Assembly: GCA_021157585.1 (NCBI GenBank)
Contig: JAGGWH010000121.1
Span: 1 to 54,808, forward strand
DNA length: 54,808 nt
Direction of reading: 5' to 3'
DNA from: Bacteroidales bacterium
GTDB taxonomy: Bacteria; Bacteroidota; Bacteroidia; Bacteroidales; UBA12170
The first letter of the stretch is position 1. Each line of letters starts with the position of its first letter. Under the pieces are notes generated by a model. It was given only the letters and a program-made list of their open reading frames with translations. It was not told the origin of the DNA and did no database searches. Made by a program: the position numbers and the translations under genes. Positions 1 through 9,248 of the stretch are shown piece by piece.

Positions 1-181
1 TAAAATAAGTTCTTTTTTTACCGGAAAACAACCATCATTAACTAAAGATACGGCTCGTTCATCAATGAAAATAAGTCGATACAGCAGTAATAAAATAAAA
101 GAAAGTTTGGGTTTTAAGTTTACTTCTTTGGAAGAAATGATAAAACTGACGGCCAAGCAATTTTTACATGAGCAAGTTTGA
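1..181 (+). CDS. C-terminal fragment of a probable NAD-dependent epimerase/dehydratase (extended SDR)
   Basis: An open frame enters from the left edge (codons in phase with position 2) and stops with TGA at 179-181, giving 59 residues. The segment has a TGKQPSLTKDTAR stretch, then a short Asn-Lys-containing stretch and an ending of the type LGF-x-F-T-S-L-E-E-M-I. This resembles the C-terminal end of extended-SDR epimerases common in Bacteroidota, where a TGK-P-x-x-T-K-x-T-A-R motif precedes a substrate-side helix. The Rossmann fold and active site lie outside the window, so the substrate cannot be stated. The call rests on the tail alone. Confidence 0.55.
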   Translation, partial: KISSFFTGKQPSLTKDTARSSMKISRYSSNKIKESLGFKFTSLEEMIKLTAKQFLHEQV

Positions 182-195
182 AATTCTTTGTACCC

Positions 196-346
196 CTTTG
201 TGTTGCTTTTTGCAACTTGTGGTGAAAAAAGAAAAAACCACAGAGCCACAGAGGCACAAAGTAAAAAAGAAAAAGAGGATTCAGGAGCATAATAATTAAT
301 GAAATGTTTTAAACTTCGTGACTTAGTGACTTCGTGGTGAAAAAAG
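196..346. repeat. degenerate intergenic palindromic repeat
   Basis: The gap between the epimerase tail and the oligopeptidase holds an imperfect inverted repeat. The left arm (196-223) begins CTTTGTG and ends TTGTGGT; the right arm (237-261) begins ACCACAG and ends CACAAAG. A second related copy lies at 314-346 (CTTCGTG ... TTCGTGGTGAAAAAAG), sharing the arm end plus the following GTGGTGAAAAAAGAAA. Similar CTTTGTG/CACAAAG elements are, as far as I recall, dispersed between genes in many Bacteroidota. It could act as a weak terminator or be a non-autonomous repeat. No transposase or target-site duplication is visible. Confidence 0.5.
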
Positions 347-409
347 AAAGATTTTTGTTGTATTTTAACATGAAATCTTCTTGCTTAAATATTTAAAAAA
401 AATACAAAA

Positions 410-2230
410 ATGAAACCAAACACCCTAGATAGAAAAGATATACAAGCAGAATTCAAATGGAATTTTAATCATATTTATCCAAATTGGGAAAGCTGGCAAA
501 GCGATTTTGATATATTAAAAAAAGAAGTTGATGAAATTAAAGCTATGCAAGGCAGTCTTGGAAAGAGTGCCGATAATTTGCTTGCGGCTTTTCTTAAACA
601 CGATAAAATAGAAAAGCAATCGTATAAAATTTATGCTTATCCTGCTCTGCAAAAAAGTACGGATAACCGCGATAATACCGTGCAAGCTAAACTGCAAGAG
701 GTAACGCAGTTTTTTGCAATAATGCAAACGGCAACTTCGTGGATGGCTCCGGAACTTATGGAAATTCCAAAAGAAACTTGGCAAGAGTGGTTTGTTCAAA
801 TGCCTGATTTAGAGCCTTATCGCTTTGGTTTAGAAAATATTAATCGACAAAAAGCGCATATTTTAAGTAAAGATAAAGAACGTCTGCTTTCGTATTTTTC
901 ACCTACTGCGGGAACTGCTGCAAATACATACACAAGTTTAACTACTGCTGATGTTCAGTTTCCCGAGATTGAATTAGAAAGTGGAGAAAAATTAAAATTA
1001 ACTCACGGTAATTATGCCCATCTTTTAAATACATCAAAAGTCAGGAGCGACAGAAAAAAGGCTGCCGAAGCATTTTATCCGCTTTATGCAAATCAGAAAA
1101 ATACTATTGCATCTCTTTATAAAGGAATATGCGATAAAGATTTTGCTTTTGCTCAAGCACGTAATTTTAATACAAGTATAGAAGCCAAACTTGAAAAAAA
1201 TAATATTTCACCAAGTGTTTATACAAACCTTATCGAAACAGTTGGAGATAATACGGAAGCCTTAAAAAAATACCATGCGCTTCGGGCTAAATATTTAAAA
1301 CTTACAGGCGATTATCACGCTTATGATAGTCGGCTTACCCTAGTTGATTTTGATAAAAAATACGATTGGGAAGAAGCAAAAAAAATGGTTTTGGCTTCAG
1401 TTAAACCTTTGGGAGAAGAATATGTTTCAAAATATAAAACTGCTCTTGAGAATGGTTGGATAGATGTTTTTGAAAACGATGGAAAATCGTCAGGAGCGTA
1501 TTCTATGGGAGTATATGGTGTACATCCGTTTATTTTGATGAATTATAACGAAACTCAAGACCACGTCTTTACTCTGGCTCACGAAATGGGACATAGTTTG
1601 CATACTATTTTTTCCGAAGAGAATCAGCCGTTTGCTACTCACGATTATACTATTTTTGTAGCTGAGGTTGCTTCTACTTTTAACGAGCGTTTATTGCTCG
1701 ATTATATGTTAGAAAAAAGCACCGATAAGCTTGAAAAAATTTCTTTATTACAGCAAAGTATAGAGAATATTACGGGCACCTTTTTTATTCAAACGATGTT
1801 TGCCGATTTTGAGTTGCAAGCACATCAAAGCATTGAGCAAGGACAAGCATTAACAGCAGAAAAGCTTACCGCTATTTGCGAAGAACTTGATAAAAAATAT
1901 TATGGCGAAGAGGTTTTTACTCGCGATCAGGATAATATTTTTTGGGCGAGAATACCGCATTTTTATCGCTCTCCGTTTTATGTTTATCAGTATGCTACCA
2001 GCTTTGCTGCCTCAGCAAGTTTATATGCACAGGTGAAAGAAGGATTGAAAAACGGAGACTCAAAACCTTTGGAAAATTACCTAAATTTATTACGTTCAGG
2101 AGGAAACGATTATCCTGTCGAGCAGTTGAAAAAGGCGGGTGCGGATTTAACACAATCAGAAACCATACAAGCTGTTATTCATCAATTGAGCGATTTGGTT
2201 GATGCTTTGGAAGAAGCGTTGGAGGATTGA
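410..2230 (+). CDS. pepF: M3B-family zinc oligoendopeptidase F
   Basis: A 606-residue cytoplasmic metallopeptidase that trims short peptides. The zinc motif HEMGH is at residues 391-395, and the third ligand is probably Glu419 in the following AEVAS segment, as in family M3. Length matches oligoendopeptidase F (about 600 residues), and no signal peptide is visible. The ATG at 410 follows an A-rich stretch without a Shine-Dalgarno sequence, as usual in this window. It stands alone: the upstream gene ends 228 nt earlier and the downstream kinase is convergent. The M3B family is clear; assignment as PepF rather than another M3B member is by overall resemblance. Confidence 0.9.
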   Translation: MKPNTLDRKDIQAEFKWNFNHIYPNWESWQSDFDILKKEVDEIKAMQGSLGKSADNLLAAFLKHDKIEKQSYKIYAYPALQKSTDNRDNTVQAKLQEVTQFFAIMQTATSWMAPELMEIPKETWQEWFVQMPDLEPYRFGLENINRQKAHILSKDKERLLSYFSPTAGTAANTYTSLTTADVQFPEIELESGEKLKLTHGNYAHLLNTSKVRSDRKKAAEAFYPLYANQKNTIASLYKGICDKDFAFAQARNFNTSIEAKLEKNNISPSVYTNLIETVGDNTEALKKYHALRAKYLKLTGDYHAYDSRLTLVDFDKKYDWEEAKKMVLASVKPLGEEYVSKYKTALENGWIDVFENDGKSSGAYSMGVYGVHPFILMNYNETQDHVFTLAHEMGHSLHTIFSEENQPFATHDYTIFVAEVASTFNERLLLDYMLEKSTDKLEKISLLQQSIENITGTFFIQTMFADFELQAHQSIEQGQALTAEKLTAICEELDKKYYGEEVFTRDQDNIFWARIPHFYRSPFYVYQYATSFAASASLYAQVKEGLKNGDSKPLENYLNLLRSGGNDYPVEQLKKAGADLTQSETIQAVIHQLSDLVDALEEALED

Positions 2231-2351
2231 TGTGCTAAGTCAATTAATGTGCTAATTTGGCTATGAGTTGATTTGTCATGCTGAGCTTGTCGAAGCATCT
2301 CAAACCAATTATTACCAGTAACTTAAGATTCTTCACTTTGTTCAGAATGAC
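2231..2351. repeat. intergenic repeat with GTCAT.CTGA inverted ends
   Basis: After pepF come two copies of TGTGCTAA (near 2231 and 2249), then a palindromic element. Its left end at 2275 is GTCATGCTGAGCTTGTCGAA and its right end at 2341-2351 is TTCAGAATGAC, the imperfect reverse complement. The interior has the AGATTCTTCACTTTG stretch. Elements with these ends are, from memory, very widespread in unrelated bacterial genomes. Here it sits between two convergent genes, so it could also help terminate transcription. The short open frame across it looks non-coding. Confidence 0.55.
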
Positions 2352-2384
2352 GATATTCTTTACTTTTGCAAAGGTCTTATTATC

Positions 2385-3896
2385 TCATTTTTTAAGCACA
2401 ATCCTAAATGTTGTTCCTTTATCTAGAACAGAGCTTTTAACGAAAATTTTTCCTTTATGATAATGTTCAATAATACGTTGAGCAAGCGAAAGCCCTAATC
2501 CCCAACCACGTTTTTTGCTCGTAAATCCCGGACGAAAAACATTTTTAAAATTACTTTTTGCTAAGCCTTTTCCGGTATCGCTAATGTCTATAAAAACATG
2601 CTTTTCATCTTCACTTAGCAGAATATTTATTGCTCCATTTCCCGATATGGCATCAACGGCATTTTTACATACATTCTCTATTACCCAAGCAAAAAGTTGA
2701 GCATTTACAGGAACTAAAGTTGTTTCTTTTTGACTTAAATACTCTTTGAGGCTATAGCTCACTTTTGAAGAGGTTCTAGTTTTTAGATAGCTCACTACTT
2801 CATCAATAAGAGTATAAATGGGTTGCGCTTTAAGTTTAGGTGTAGACCCGATTTTAGAGAAACGTTCGCTTATTGTTTCCAATCGTTTTAGGTCTTTTTC
2901 AATCTCTATTAAATGCTCTTGAACAGATTCGTTAGGGCGAAGCAATTCAACCCAGGCAAGCATAGAAGAAAGAGGTGTTCCTATCTGATGTGCAGTTTCT
3001 TTTGCTAATCCTGCCCACAATTTATTTTCTGTACTTGTTTGTGCTGTTTTAAAAGCTAAATATGCAAATAGTATAAACAAGCCAATTGCCAAGAAAATTA
3101 TTATCGGATAATAAGTTAACTGAGCCTGCAAAGCAGAATCGCTATAAAAAATATATTGTTTTTCTTTTCCCGCTAACTCAATTTCAATAGGCTCATTCTG
3201 CTCTTGCATTTCTGTTAGCATTTTCCTGATAAAAATAGAATCTGAGATTATTTCACTATCAATATTCCCGGTATATAAAGCTGTTGTTTGATTCGAATCT
3301 GTAATAATTACGGGTACGGAAGATGTATTTGTCAAAACTTCGTCAATAAACGACTGCCGGAGATCATCGAGCATTTCTTGCGTTTCAGTAAAAATACGAC
3401 TGTCTTTGTAGTATAAATAAAACTTCTCACCATCGTAATAATCCATTGTTACAGGCGGATACCGACTGAAAGAAGCAAGTAAGTCACCATCAAGAATCTT
3501 AATAGAATCAAAACAATCTTCAAGATTCATACTCCCTAAAATTTCAAGTTTATTGTTACACTGAATAACAGGAATGGTTGTGTTAGAGGTAATAATATCG
3601 AAATAAAAAGTTAGATCTTCGTTAAGATTTTCTTCATTGATTCTTTTATAGGCTTTAGCCAAAAGATCGACTTTCTTTCTTTCTTCTGTTTGTAGTTGCG
3701 AAAAAAACAAATCGGTAGTTTTAACCAACTCGGCACGCTTATGAATAGCACTTGCCCAGATTTGAATATTTTCTCGTTCTCGTTCTCTAAGTTTGTTTAC
3801 CAACAGATTAGAATACCATAAGGAGCTTAAAATAATTATTACACCTAAAAGTGAGAGAATAAATTTCCATTTATTTTGATTGGTATAAAAATCCAT
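2385..3896 (-). CDS. membrane sensor histidine kinase
   Basis: A 503-residue two-component sensor kinase. A membrane segment lies at about residues 12-33, followed by a sensor region of some 225 residues rich in polar residues, then a second membrane helix at about 262-282. The H-box is AKETAHQIGTPLSS with phospho-acceptor His303, followed by the N-box (ENVCKNAVDAI), G1 (DTGKGL) and G2 (GWGLGLSLAQRI). No HAMP domain is evident between the second helix and the dimerisation domain. No response regulator lies next to it, so it is an orphan kinase here and its signal is unknown. The first gene of the leftward block, ROK kinase, lies 49 nt from its start but is transcribed toward it. Confidence 0.88.
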   Translation of the reverse strand: MDFYTNQNKWKFILSLLGVIIILSSLWYSNLLVNKLRERERENIQIWASAIHKRAELVKTTDLFFSQLQTEERKKVDLLAKAYKRINEENLNEDLTFYFDIITSNTTIPVIQCNNKLEILGSMNLEDCFDSIKILDGDLLASFSRYPPVTMDYYDGEKFYLYYKDSRIFTETQEMLDDLRQSFIDEVLTNTSSVPVIITDSNQTTALYTGNIDSEIISDSIFIRKMLTEMQEQNEPIEIELAGKEKQYIFYSDSALQAQLTYYPIIIFLAIGLFILFAYLAFKTAQTSTENKLWAGLAKETAHQIGTPLSSMLAWVELLRPNESVQEHLIEIEKDLKRLETISERFSKIGSTPKLKAQPIYTLIDEVVSYLKTRTSSKVSYSLKEYLSQKETTLVPVNAQLFAWVIENVCKNAVDAISGNGAINILLSEDEKHVFIDISDTGKGLAKSNFKNVFRPGFTSKKRGWGLGLSLAQRIIEHYHKGKIFVKSSVLDKGTTFRIVLKK

Positions 3897-3945
3897 AAAT
3901 CTTATTTTGAAAAGTAAATGTACGAAAAGATTTAAGATTTAAGAT

Positions 3946-5061
3946 TTAAGAGTGGAGAGTTGTACGTTCATCTAATTTTTGCAAGGCAAGAGTATAGGCT
4001 CCAAGGGTTACAGCTTCCGAAGTATTTAAAACACTTAGTCCAATTCCGATTTTCTTTGAATAATCGTAAGTTATGGTTTTATTGCTTCGGGGAATGGAGA
4101 TTTGCTTGAGCTTTGCTTGGTAAAAAGCTGTTCTTTCTTTTTCATCATTCAAGTTGAAAGCTTTCACTTCCATACGGTCTAATTTCTCACCTTTCAAGCT
4201 TGTAAAAGACCGATTCATTTCTGTACTTAGATGTGGTAAAAACAAGTCGGCAGCTCCCGATAATCCTCCTCCAATTACAATCAATCCGTCAATTAAAGTA
4301 ATAGCATTAGCAGCGGCATCAGCAGCAGCTTTTCCCATTGTTTCAAATGCTTTTAATGCTGCGATTTTGTTTCCTTTACTTTCACCTTTCCCTATTTTAT
4401 AAATTTCTAAAGGTTCCGGGCAATCAGCGATAGTAGTATTTGCTTTTTTGGCGTAAACACGTTTTATGGCTCTAATGCTAACGCTATCTTCAATACTAGT
4501 TTCAGGAAGCAAATGATTTCTCATTCTGTTTATTTCGGCTTGCGCCGAATTGTCACCTATAAATAAAGTTCCGTTTGAAACAATTCCGGCTCCAAAACCT
4601 GTACCTAAAGTTAGTCCAAGTAAATTTCGATAGCGTTTTGGATTTCCTGCTTTTTTTAATTCTTCGTTTACCTTTGGTAAAAGACCTCCTACGGCTTCGC
4701 CGAGGGTAAACAAATCGCCATCATTATTGATAAAAACGGGAAGTTTAAACTGTTCTTGAAGAAATGGTCCTAAAGCAACACCACCTTTAAAAAGCGGTAG
4801 GTTTTCCAAATCGCCAATAATTCCTTGTTTGTAATCTGCCGGACCCGGAAAAGCAAAACTGATTGCTGCCGGACGATCTTTGAATTGATCGATTAAAGCT
4901 TGAAATCCGTTTACAATCTTATCTAGCATTTCGTCTAAAGTGCCGGCTTTAGCAGGTAGATTAACGGTGTTGCCAATTATTTCTCCTTTTTGAATAGCAG
5001 AAAAACGAAAATTGGTTCCACCTGCATCTAATGTTAAAACTATTCGTTTATCGTTTGTCAT
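3946..5061 (-). CDS. ROK-family sugar kinase (glucokinase-like)
   Basis: A 371-residue ATP-dependent sugar kinase of the ROK fold. Visible signatures are the phosphate-binding loop DAGGTNFR (about 12-19), the FPGPADY segment, and INNDGDLFTLGEA, in which Asp114 or Asp116 fits the catalytic base; LTLGTGFGAGIV is the second phosphate loop. The cysteine/histidine zinc motif of classical ROK repressor-kinases is absent, and there is no N-terminal HTH, so it should be an enzyme and not a repressor. Its ATG overlaps the stop codon of the EnvC-like gene (ATGA, 4 nt), which suggests translational coupling. The substrate (glucose, N-acetylhexosamine or another sugar) is not decidable from sequence. Confidence 0.78.
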   Translation of the reverse strand: MTNDKRIVLTLDAGGTNFRFSAIQKGEIIGNTVNLPAKAGTLDEMLDKIVNGFQALIDQFKDRPAAISFAFPGPADYKQGIIGDLENLPLFKGGVALGPFLQEQFKLPVFINNDGDLFTLGEAVGGLLPKVNEELKKAGNPKRYRNLLGLTLGTGFGAGIVSNGTLFIGDNSAQAEINRMRNHLLPETSIEDSVSIRAIKRVYAKKANTTIADCPEPLEIYKIGKGESKGNKIAALKAFETMGKAAADAAANAITLIDGLIVIGGGLSGAADLFLPHLSTEMNRSFTSLKGEKLDRMEVKAFNLNDEKERTAFYQAKLKQISIPRSNKTITYDYSKKIGIGLSVLNTSEAVTLGAYTLALQKLDERTTLHS

Positions 5062-6260
5062 TTGGCTAACCAGTTTATAGGATTCATTTTAGAAGTATTT
5101 TTCCAAAGCTGAAATTGAAGTTTTGTACTTTGGTCGGAAGGATCTTTATAAATAAGACCTAAATTTTGACGTGCTTTAACTTTCTGTCCCGGGCTAACAA
5201 TTGCTTTTGTAATATTAGAGTAGAGTGTAAAATAATTACCGTGTTTAATTAAGATAGCATAATTGGCTGTTCCGGGAACGGAAATAATACTTCTTACTTC
5301 ACCATCGAAGACGGCTCTTGCTTGGCTGCCCTCGTCAGTAGCGATATCAATACCATCATTACGAGTTTTTATTCCTTTTAGATATGGATGTGCATGTTCT
5401 CCAAAAGAGCTAAACAGAACACCTCTCTCAACAGGCCAAGGTAATTTTCCTTTATTATTTTCAAAGCTTCCACTCAATTTTATTTCTGCAGAAGTAAGAG
5501 CATATTTTTTAATTTTTTCTGCTTCACGAGCAATTATTTTTGCAATTTCTTTTTTTAGTGCTGTCTTCTGTTTTTCTTTTTTTCTGAGTTTAGATTTTAA
5601 ACTTCTTTCTTTTGATTTTAGCTTGTTTAAACTACGCTGTTGCTCTATTTTTTTCTGACTTAATATTTCCTTAGTCTTAGTTTCTTTTAGACGAAGGCTT
5701 AATTTTTCAGCTCGGTTTACTTCTAATATTTTTATATCGGCATCTAAAGATTTTTGTCTTTCATTAATCAGTTTTACTTGATTTTTACGGTAATGACTGT
5801 ATTGTTCAAAATATTTTAAACGTTTATAAGCTTGATTAAAATCTTTTGATGAAAAAATAAACATAAGCTTATCGTAATTGCTCCTATTGCGATTAGCAAA
5901 ATAAATCATTTTGGCATATTCTTCTTTTAAAGCAGAAAGTTCAGCTTCTTTTTTTCTTATTTCGAGCTGTTTAGAGTTAATGCTATTATTGATATTATGT
6001 ATTTCTTTTTGAATAGAAATAAGTATTTTTTCGTGTCTTGAAATCTGACGGGCAATTAATTCTATTTTATAATAGGAATCGTCTTTGTTTTTAAGTGTAG
6101 TGCCAAGTAATTTATTGGTATAAGCAATTTCTTTTTCGAGCTGTGATATTTGTTTGTTGAGCTGTGTTTTACTTTGTGAAAATCCATTAGGGCTCAGTAG
6201 AAAAAAAATTATAGTGAGAGTGAGCGTTAAAAAAAAACGATATAGTTTCTTCCAAATCAT
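5058..6260 (-). CDS. EnvC-like murein hydrolase activator (degenerate LytM/M23 domain)
   Basis: A 400-residue periplasmic protein: N-terminal signal segment (about 9-28), a long Lys/Glu-rich coiled coil (about 30-255) and a C-terminal LytM-like domain (about 275-395). The catalytic zinc site is incomplete. The usual H-x-G-x-D is N301-D-G-I-D305, and the usual H-L-H motif near the end reads K380-L-Q382; only Asp305 and His340 remain. This is the pattern of EnvC-type activators, which switch on amidases at the division site without cutting peptidoglycan. It overlaps both neighbours by 4 nt within an operon. Function is inferred from the family; the partner amidase is not in the window. Confidence 0.82.
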   Translation of the reverse strand: MIWKKLYRFFLTLTLTIIFFLLSPNGFSQSKTQLNKQISQLEKEIAYTNKLLGTTLKNKDDSYYKIELIARQISRHEKILISIQKEIHNINNSINSKQLEIRKKEAELSALKEEYAKMIYFANRNRSNYDKLMFIFSSKDFNQAYKRLKYFEQYSHYRKNQVKLINERQKSLDADIKILEVNRAEKLSLRLKETKTKEILSQKKIEQQRSLNKLKSKERSLKSKLRKKEKQKTALKKEIAKIIAREAEKIKKYALTSAEIKLSGSFENNKGKLPWPVERGVLFSSFGEHAHPYLKGIKTRNDGIDIATDEGSQARAVFDGEVRSIISVPGTANYAILIKHGNYFTLYSNITKAIVSPGQKVKARQNLGLIYKDPSDQSTKLQFQLWKNTSKMNPINWLAK

Positions 6261-7078
6261 AATTTAATCGGACTATATTTTTTTGATATACTAAAAGGAA
6301 AACCAACTTTTTTATCAAGACCAATTTTATGATATAATATTTCCAAACTCATTTCTTTTTCGTTATAGAGTTTTATTTCTAAAGAATATGGAATAAGTTG
6401 TTCGTTTATTAATTTATACTGCTTATAGCTGGCAAACATTTTCTTATTCTCTTTTCCTATTTTTTTTATTTTAACTTTTTCAATTTTAAATGTTTCAGGA
6501 TTTACCCAAAGACTTTGATAATAAACCGGATGTTCAAAACTAATCATTTTTGATTGTTTTTTCAATTTATGTCTGTTAGTCGATTCTATTTGGTAGAGTT
6601 GGTTATCGAGTTTTACTTTTAAATTTTGATAATCGTACCAAGAGAAATCTTTTGCAGTAAGCAAAGCTTGAATCATTGAAAAATCAATCTTTGAGTTAAT
6701 AAAGGACGAAAGAAATTTATAATCGCCAACAAAGTAAGTCTTGTCAATGCGATTTATATATTTAACACTATCTTGCGTAAGCAATAAACGAGCTCCCTCT
6801 ATACCGATACCACTCGAGATAGAAATCCAAATAATACTATCGCTTTTCATACGTATCAGAGCAGTAAAAGAAGTTTTCTTTTTTCCTTGTATAAAATTTG
6901 CAGTTGCTTTTCCGCTAAACCATTCAAAAGCAGATTGATTATGGTGCATTTCTTTTAAAACATAATCGGGACCATAAAGTTTAATAGTTTTTTTTCTTTC
7001 AACTCTTTGGTTTTTGCAGGACGAAAAGACAGAAATAAATAAAATTATGCTAAGTATATATAGTAAACGCCTATTCAT
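6257..7078 (-). CDS. DUF4292-family lipoprotein
   Basis: A lipoprotein of about 273 residues starting at MNRRLLYILS; an in-frame ATG four codons upstream would overlap the TPR gene and is less likely. The signal peptide ends in a lipobox (VFSSC), so the mature protein is lipid-anchored. The body, with its repeated beta-strand character and paired segments such as FSGKATANF and SDSIIWISIS, resembles DUF4292, a LolA/LolB-like fold of Bacteroidota. A role in outer-membrane lipoprotein handling is only inferred from that fold. The stop overlaps the start of the EnvC-like gene by 4 nt. Confidence 0.72.
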   Translation of the reverse strand: MNRRLLYILSIILFISVFSSCKNQRVERKKTIKLYGPDYVLKEMHHNQSAFEWFSGKATANFIQGKKKTSFTALIRMKSDSIIWISISSGIGIEGARLLLTQDSVKYINRIDKTYFVGDYKFLSSFINSKIDFSMIQALLTAKDFSWYDYQNLKVKLDNQLYQIESTNRHKLKKQSKMISFEHPVYYQSLWVNPETFKIEKVKIKKIGKENKKMFASYKQYKLINEQLIPYSLEIKLYNEKEMSLEILYHKIGLDKKVGFPFSISKKYSPIKL

Positions 7079-7079
7079 T

Positions 7080-8768
7080 TTATAAACCATTATTTAGTTT
7101 GTGCTTTAGTTCATCGGTATCAAGTCCTTTTTTCTTGGCTTTTTTCCAATATTTTTGTGCTTTTCTTTCTTTTCCCAAACGGAAATATACGTCACCCATA
7201 TGATCGAGAACTTCAGCACTTGGATTCTTTTCCGCATTAATAGCCATATCTATATATTCAAAAGCTTTTTCGTAATCTCCGATTTGATAAAGTACCCAAC
7301 CATAGGTATCTTGATTAGTTGGTCCCGGATCAATACTAATTGCAGTAAAAGCCATCGTTTTTGCTTTGTCGAGATTCTGCTTTTTTAGTGCTAAATAGTA
7401 AGCGTAATTATTTAATACAAAAGTGTTAGATGGGTTTATATCGAGACATTTATCATAAGATTCAAACGCCTTATCGCTCTGGTTATCTTGATAATAAGCA
7501 TCGCCTAAATACATATAAAACTGCTCTGCCAGTTTGGGGTTTTGTACCAAAGGAAGTCCCTTTTCTAAGCTTTGAATAGTTAGCTTAATACTATCTTCCA
7601 TAAAATTTCCGATAGCGTTAAATAAATATAGAACAGGCTCTTTAGGAAAAAGTTTTATAGCACGCTTGCTAATCGTAGTAATGCTTTTAGTTTGAGTGCG
7701 ATTATTTAGACTAAAAAGTAATTGTTCCCATATAGCATATTTGCTGCTATCGAGTTTAATAACTTCCTTATATTCGTGAGCTGCCTCTGTATAAAGGCTG
7801 TCGCGATAAAGCATATCGGCATAAATAGCGTGTGATCCCGGTTCGTTGGGATGCACTTCAGCTAAAATTTTACCAAGGTTTAAGGATTCGGTACGAATTC
7901 TTTCTTCAGGGATAGTTTTTACTTTAAATAATCCCATCAAAATTTGTGTTTTGGTTTCCAAATCGAGATTAGGGTTGGCATAGCCTTGTTTAAGATTTTC
8001 TATGGCAAGATCAATTTCTCCTTTTTGCTGATAATAATCGGCCAAAGTAATACGTATATACGGATCGTCGGGGTTTACATCTAACACTTTTTGATAGAAC
8101 ATAAATGCTTTTTCTGTCTCTCCAATTCCCATATACATTTCGGCAATCATACTGATATATTGGCTGTTTTTAGGGAAATTCTCCGAAAGCTTAATCATTT
8201 CTAAAATAGCTTTTTCTGTCTCTCCTAAGTTCAAATACAAATCTCTTTTCAGAAAACTTAATCTCTCGCTAACACCTTCTTGTTTTTCAATCTTATTATA
8301 AATGGCAATAGCAGCATCAATATTTTGTGTATGAGTATACAGCTGCGACAAATCATTTAGGTAATCAATATTTGTTTCGTCATCAATCAGAAGCTCTTTA
8401 TAAATATTAATAGCTTCTTCTAACTTATTGTTATGTTTATATAAGTCGATAAGTAACAGCGCATACCATTTATTTTTCTTGTCTCTTTTATAAGCCTCTT
8501 GTGCCCATTTATAAGCCTTGTCTGTTTGGTTTGTATATAAATAAATTCTTGCTAATTGAAACATAGCAGGATCGAAATCCTTATCATTTTTAAGCACTTC
8601 TTGATAAAGTGATAATGCTTTAGTATAATCTTCTAACATAAAGGCATTTTCAGCATCTAAGTAGCTGTTTAAAACACCACGATCTAATCCAATATCTTGA
8701 GATTTAACACTTAAAGCCGTTAATGCCAACAATAGGGAAAAGATAATTATTTTAAATTTTTGCATCAT
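7080..8768 (-). CDS. secreted tetratricopeptide-repeat protein
   Basis: About 562 residues from the Met-Met pair at 8768/8765, where a clear signal peptide (MQKFKIIIFSLLLALTALS) begins; the longer frame to 8801 would overlap dut and is rejected. The body is built of roughly ten TPR units, with typical A-x-x-x-x-x-x-x-A and P-x-x-x-x-x-x-x-x-A-x-x-x spacing and a lysine-rich end. TPR solenoids mediate protein contacts, and proteins of this kind in Bacteroidota are often periplasmic scaffolds. Only 1 nt separates its stop from the DUF4292 start, so these genes are co-transcribed. No enzymatic domain is visible. Confidence 0.8.
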   Translation of the reverse strand: MMQKFKIIIFSLLLALTALSVKSQDIGLDRGVLNSYLDAENAFMLEDYTKALSLYQEVLKNDKDFDPAMFQLARIYLYTNQTDKAYKWAQEAYKRDKKNKWYALLLIDLYKHNNKLEEAINIYKELLIDDETNIDYLNDLSQLYTHTQNIDAAIAIYNKIEKQEGVSERLSFLKRDLYLNLGETEKAILEMIKLSENFPKNSQYISMIAEMYMGIGETEKAFMFYQKVLDVNPDDPYIRITLADYYQQKGEIDLAIENLKQGYANPNLDLETKTQILMGLFKVKTIPEERIRTESLNLGKILAEVHPNEPGSHAIYADMLYRDSLYTEAAHEYKEVIKLDSSKYAIWEQLLFSLNNRTQTKSITTISKRAIKLFPKEPVLYLFNAIGNFMEDSIKLTIQSLEKGLPLVQNPKLAEQFYMYLGDAYYQDNQSDKAFESYDKCLDINPSNTFVLNNYAYYLALKKQNLDKAKTMAFTAISIDPGPTNQDTYGWVLYQIGDYEKAFEYIDMAINAEKNPSAEVLDHMGDVYFRLGKERKAQKYWKKAKKKGLDTDELKHKLNNGL

Positions 8769-8778
8769 TAATTTTGGT

Positions 8779-9213
8779 TTATTTTTTTCCTGTAGAACCA
8801 AAGCCTCCGGCTCCTCTTTCTGATGGATTTAACTCTTTTACTTCAATCCACTCAGCTTGTTCGTGTTGAGCAATAACCATTTGAGCTATTCGTTCACCAT
8901 CTTCTATGGTAAAATCGTTATTACTAAGATTTACAAGTATAACTTTAATTTCTCCCCGATAATCGGCGTCAATTGTTCCGGGCGAATTTAAAACACCGAT
9001 ACCGTATTTGAATGCCATTCCGCTGCGAGGACGAACCTGCGCTTCATAACCTACCGGAAGCTCAATGAATAAACCTGTTGGAATAAGGGTGCGCTCCAGC
9101 GGTTTGAGCGTTACGGCTTTATCTAAAGATGCTCGTAAATCAAGACCTGCAGAGGCAATAGTTTCATATGCCGGAAGAGAATGTTTTGAATGGTTAACTA
9201 TATTGATTTTCAT
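8779..9213 (-). CDS. dut: dUTP diphosphatase
   Basis: A 144-residue trimeric dUTPase that hydrolyses dUTP to dUMP and pyrophosphate, keeping uracil out of DNA and feeding dTMP synthesis. All five family motifs are present in order: [12 protein letters not shown], the [17 protein letters not shown] block containing the catalytic Asp, [10 protein letters not shown], and the C-terminal [10 protein letters not shown] arm. The start is set at ATG 9213 (MKINIVNHS); the open frame continues upstream but the added residues are unlike the family and cover a candidate -7 box. It lies 10 nt upstream of the TPR gene in the same operon. Confidence 0.95.
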   Translation of the reverse strand: MKINIVNHSKHSLPAYETIASAGLDLRASLDKAVTLKPLERTLIPTGLFIELPVGYEAQVRPRSGMAFKYGIGVLNSPGTIDADYRGEIKVILVNLSNNDFTIEDGERIAQMVIAQHEQAEWIEVKELNPSERGAGGFGSTGKK

Positions 9214-9240
9214 AGTTTTTGAATAAATAAAAATTTTCGA

Positions 9241-9248
9241 CAAAAATA
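9241..9248 (-). promoter_or_regulatory. candidate -7 box for the dut operon
   Basis: Read on the minus strand this is TATTTTTG, an exact match to TAnnTTTG, the -7 element used by the primary sigma factor of Bacteroidota. It is 28 nt upstream of the dut ATG at 9213. No good -33 TTTG is seen 19-21 nt further upstream, so support is partial. Confidence 0.35.

Noticed and set aside
2278-2460. 60-codon open frame downstream of pepF
   Set aside because: It spans a non-coding repeat and the 3' end of the histidine kinase on the other strand; the product is a low-complexity hydrophobic string with no family resemblance.
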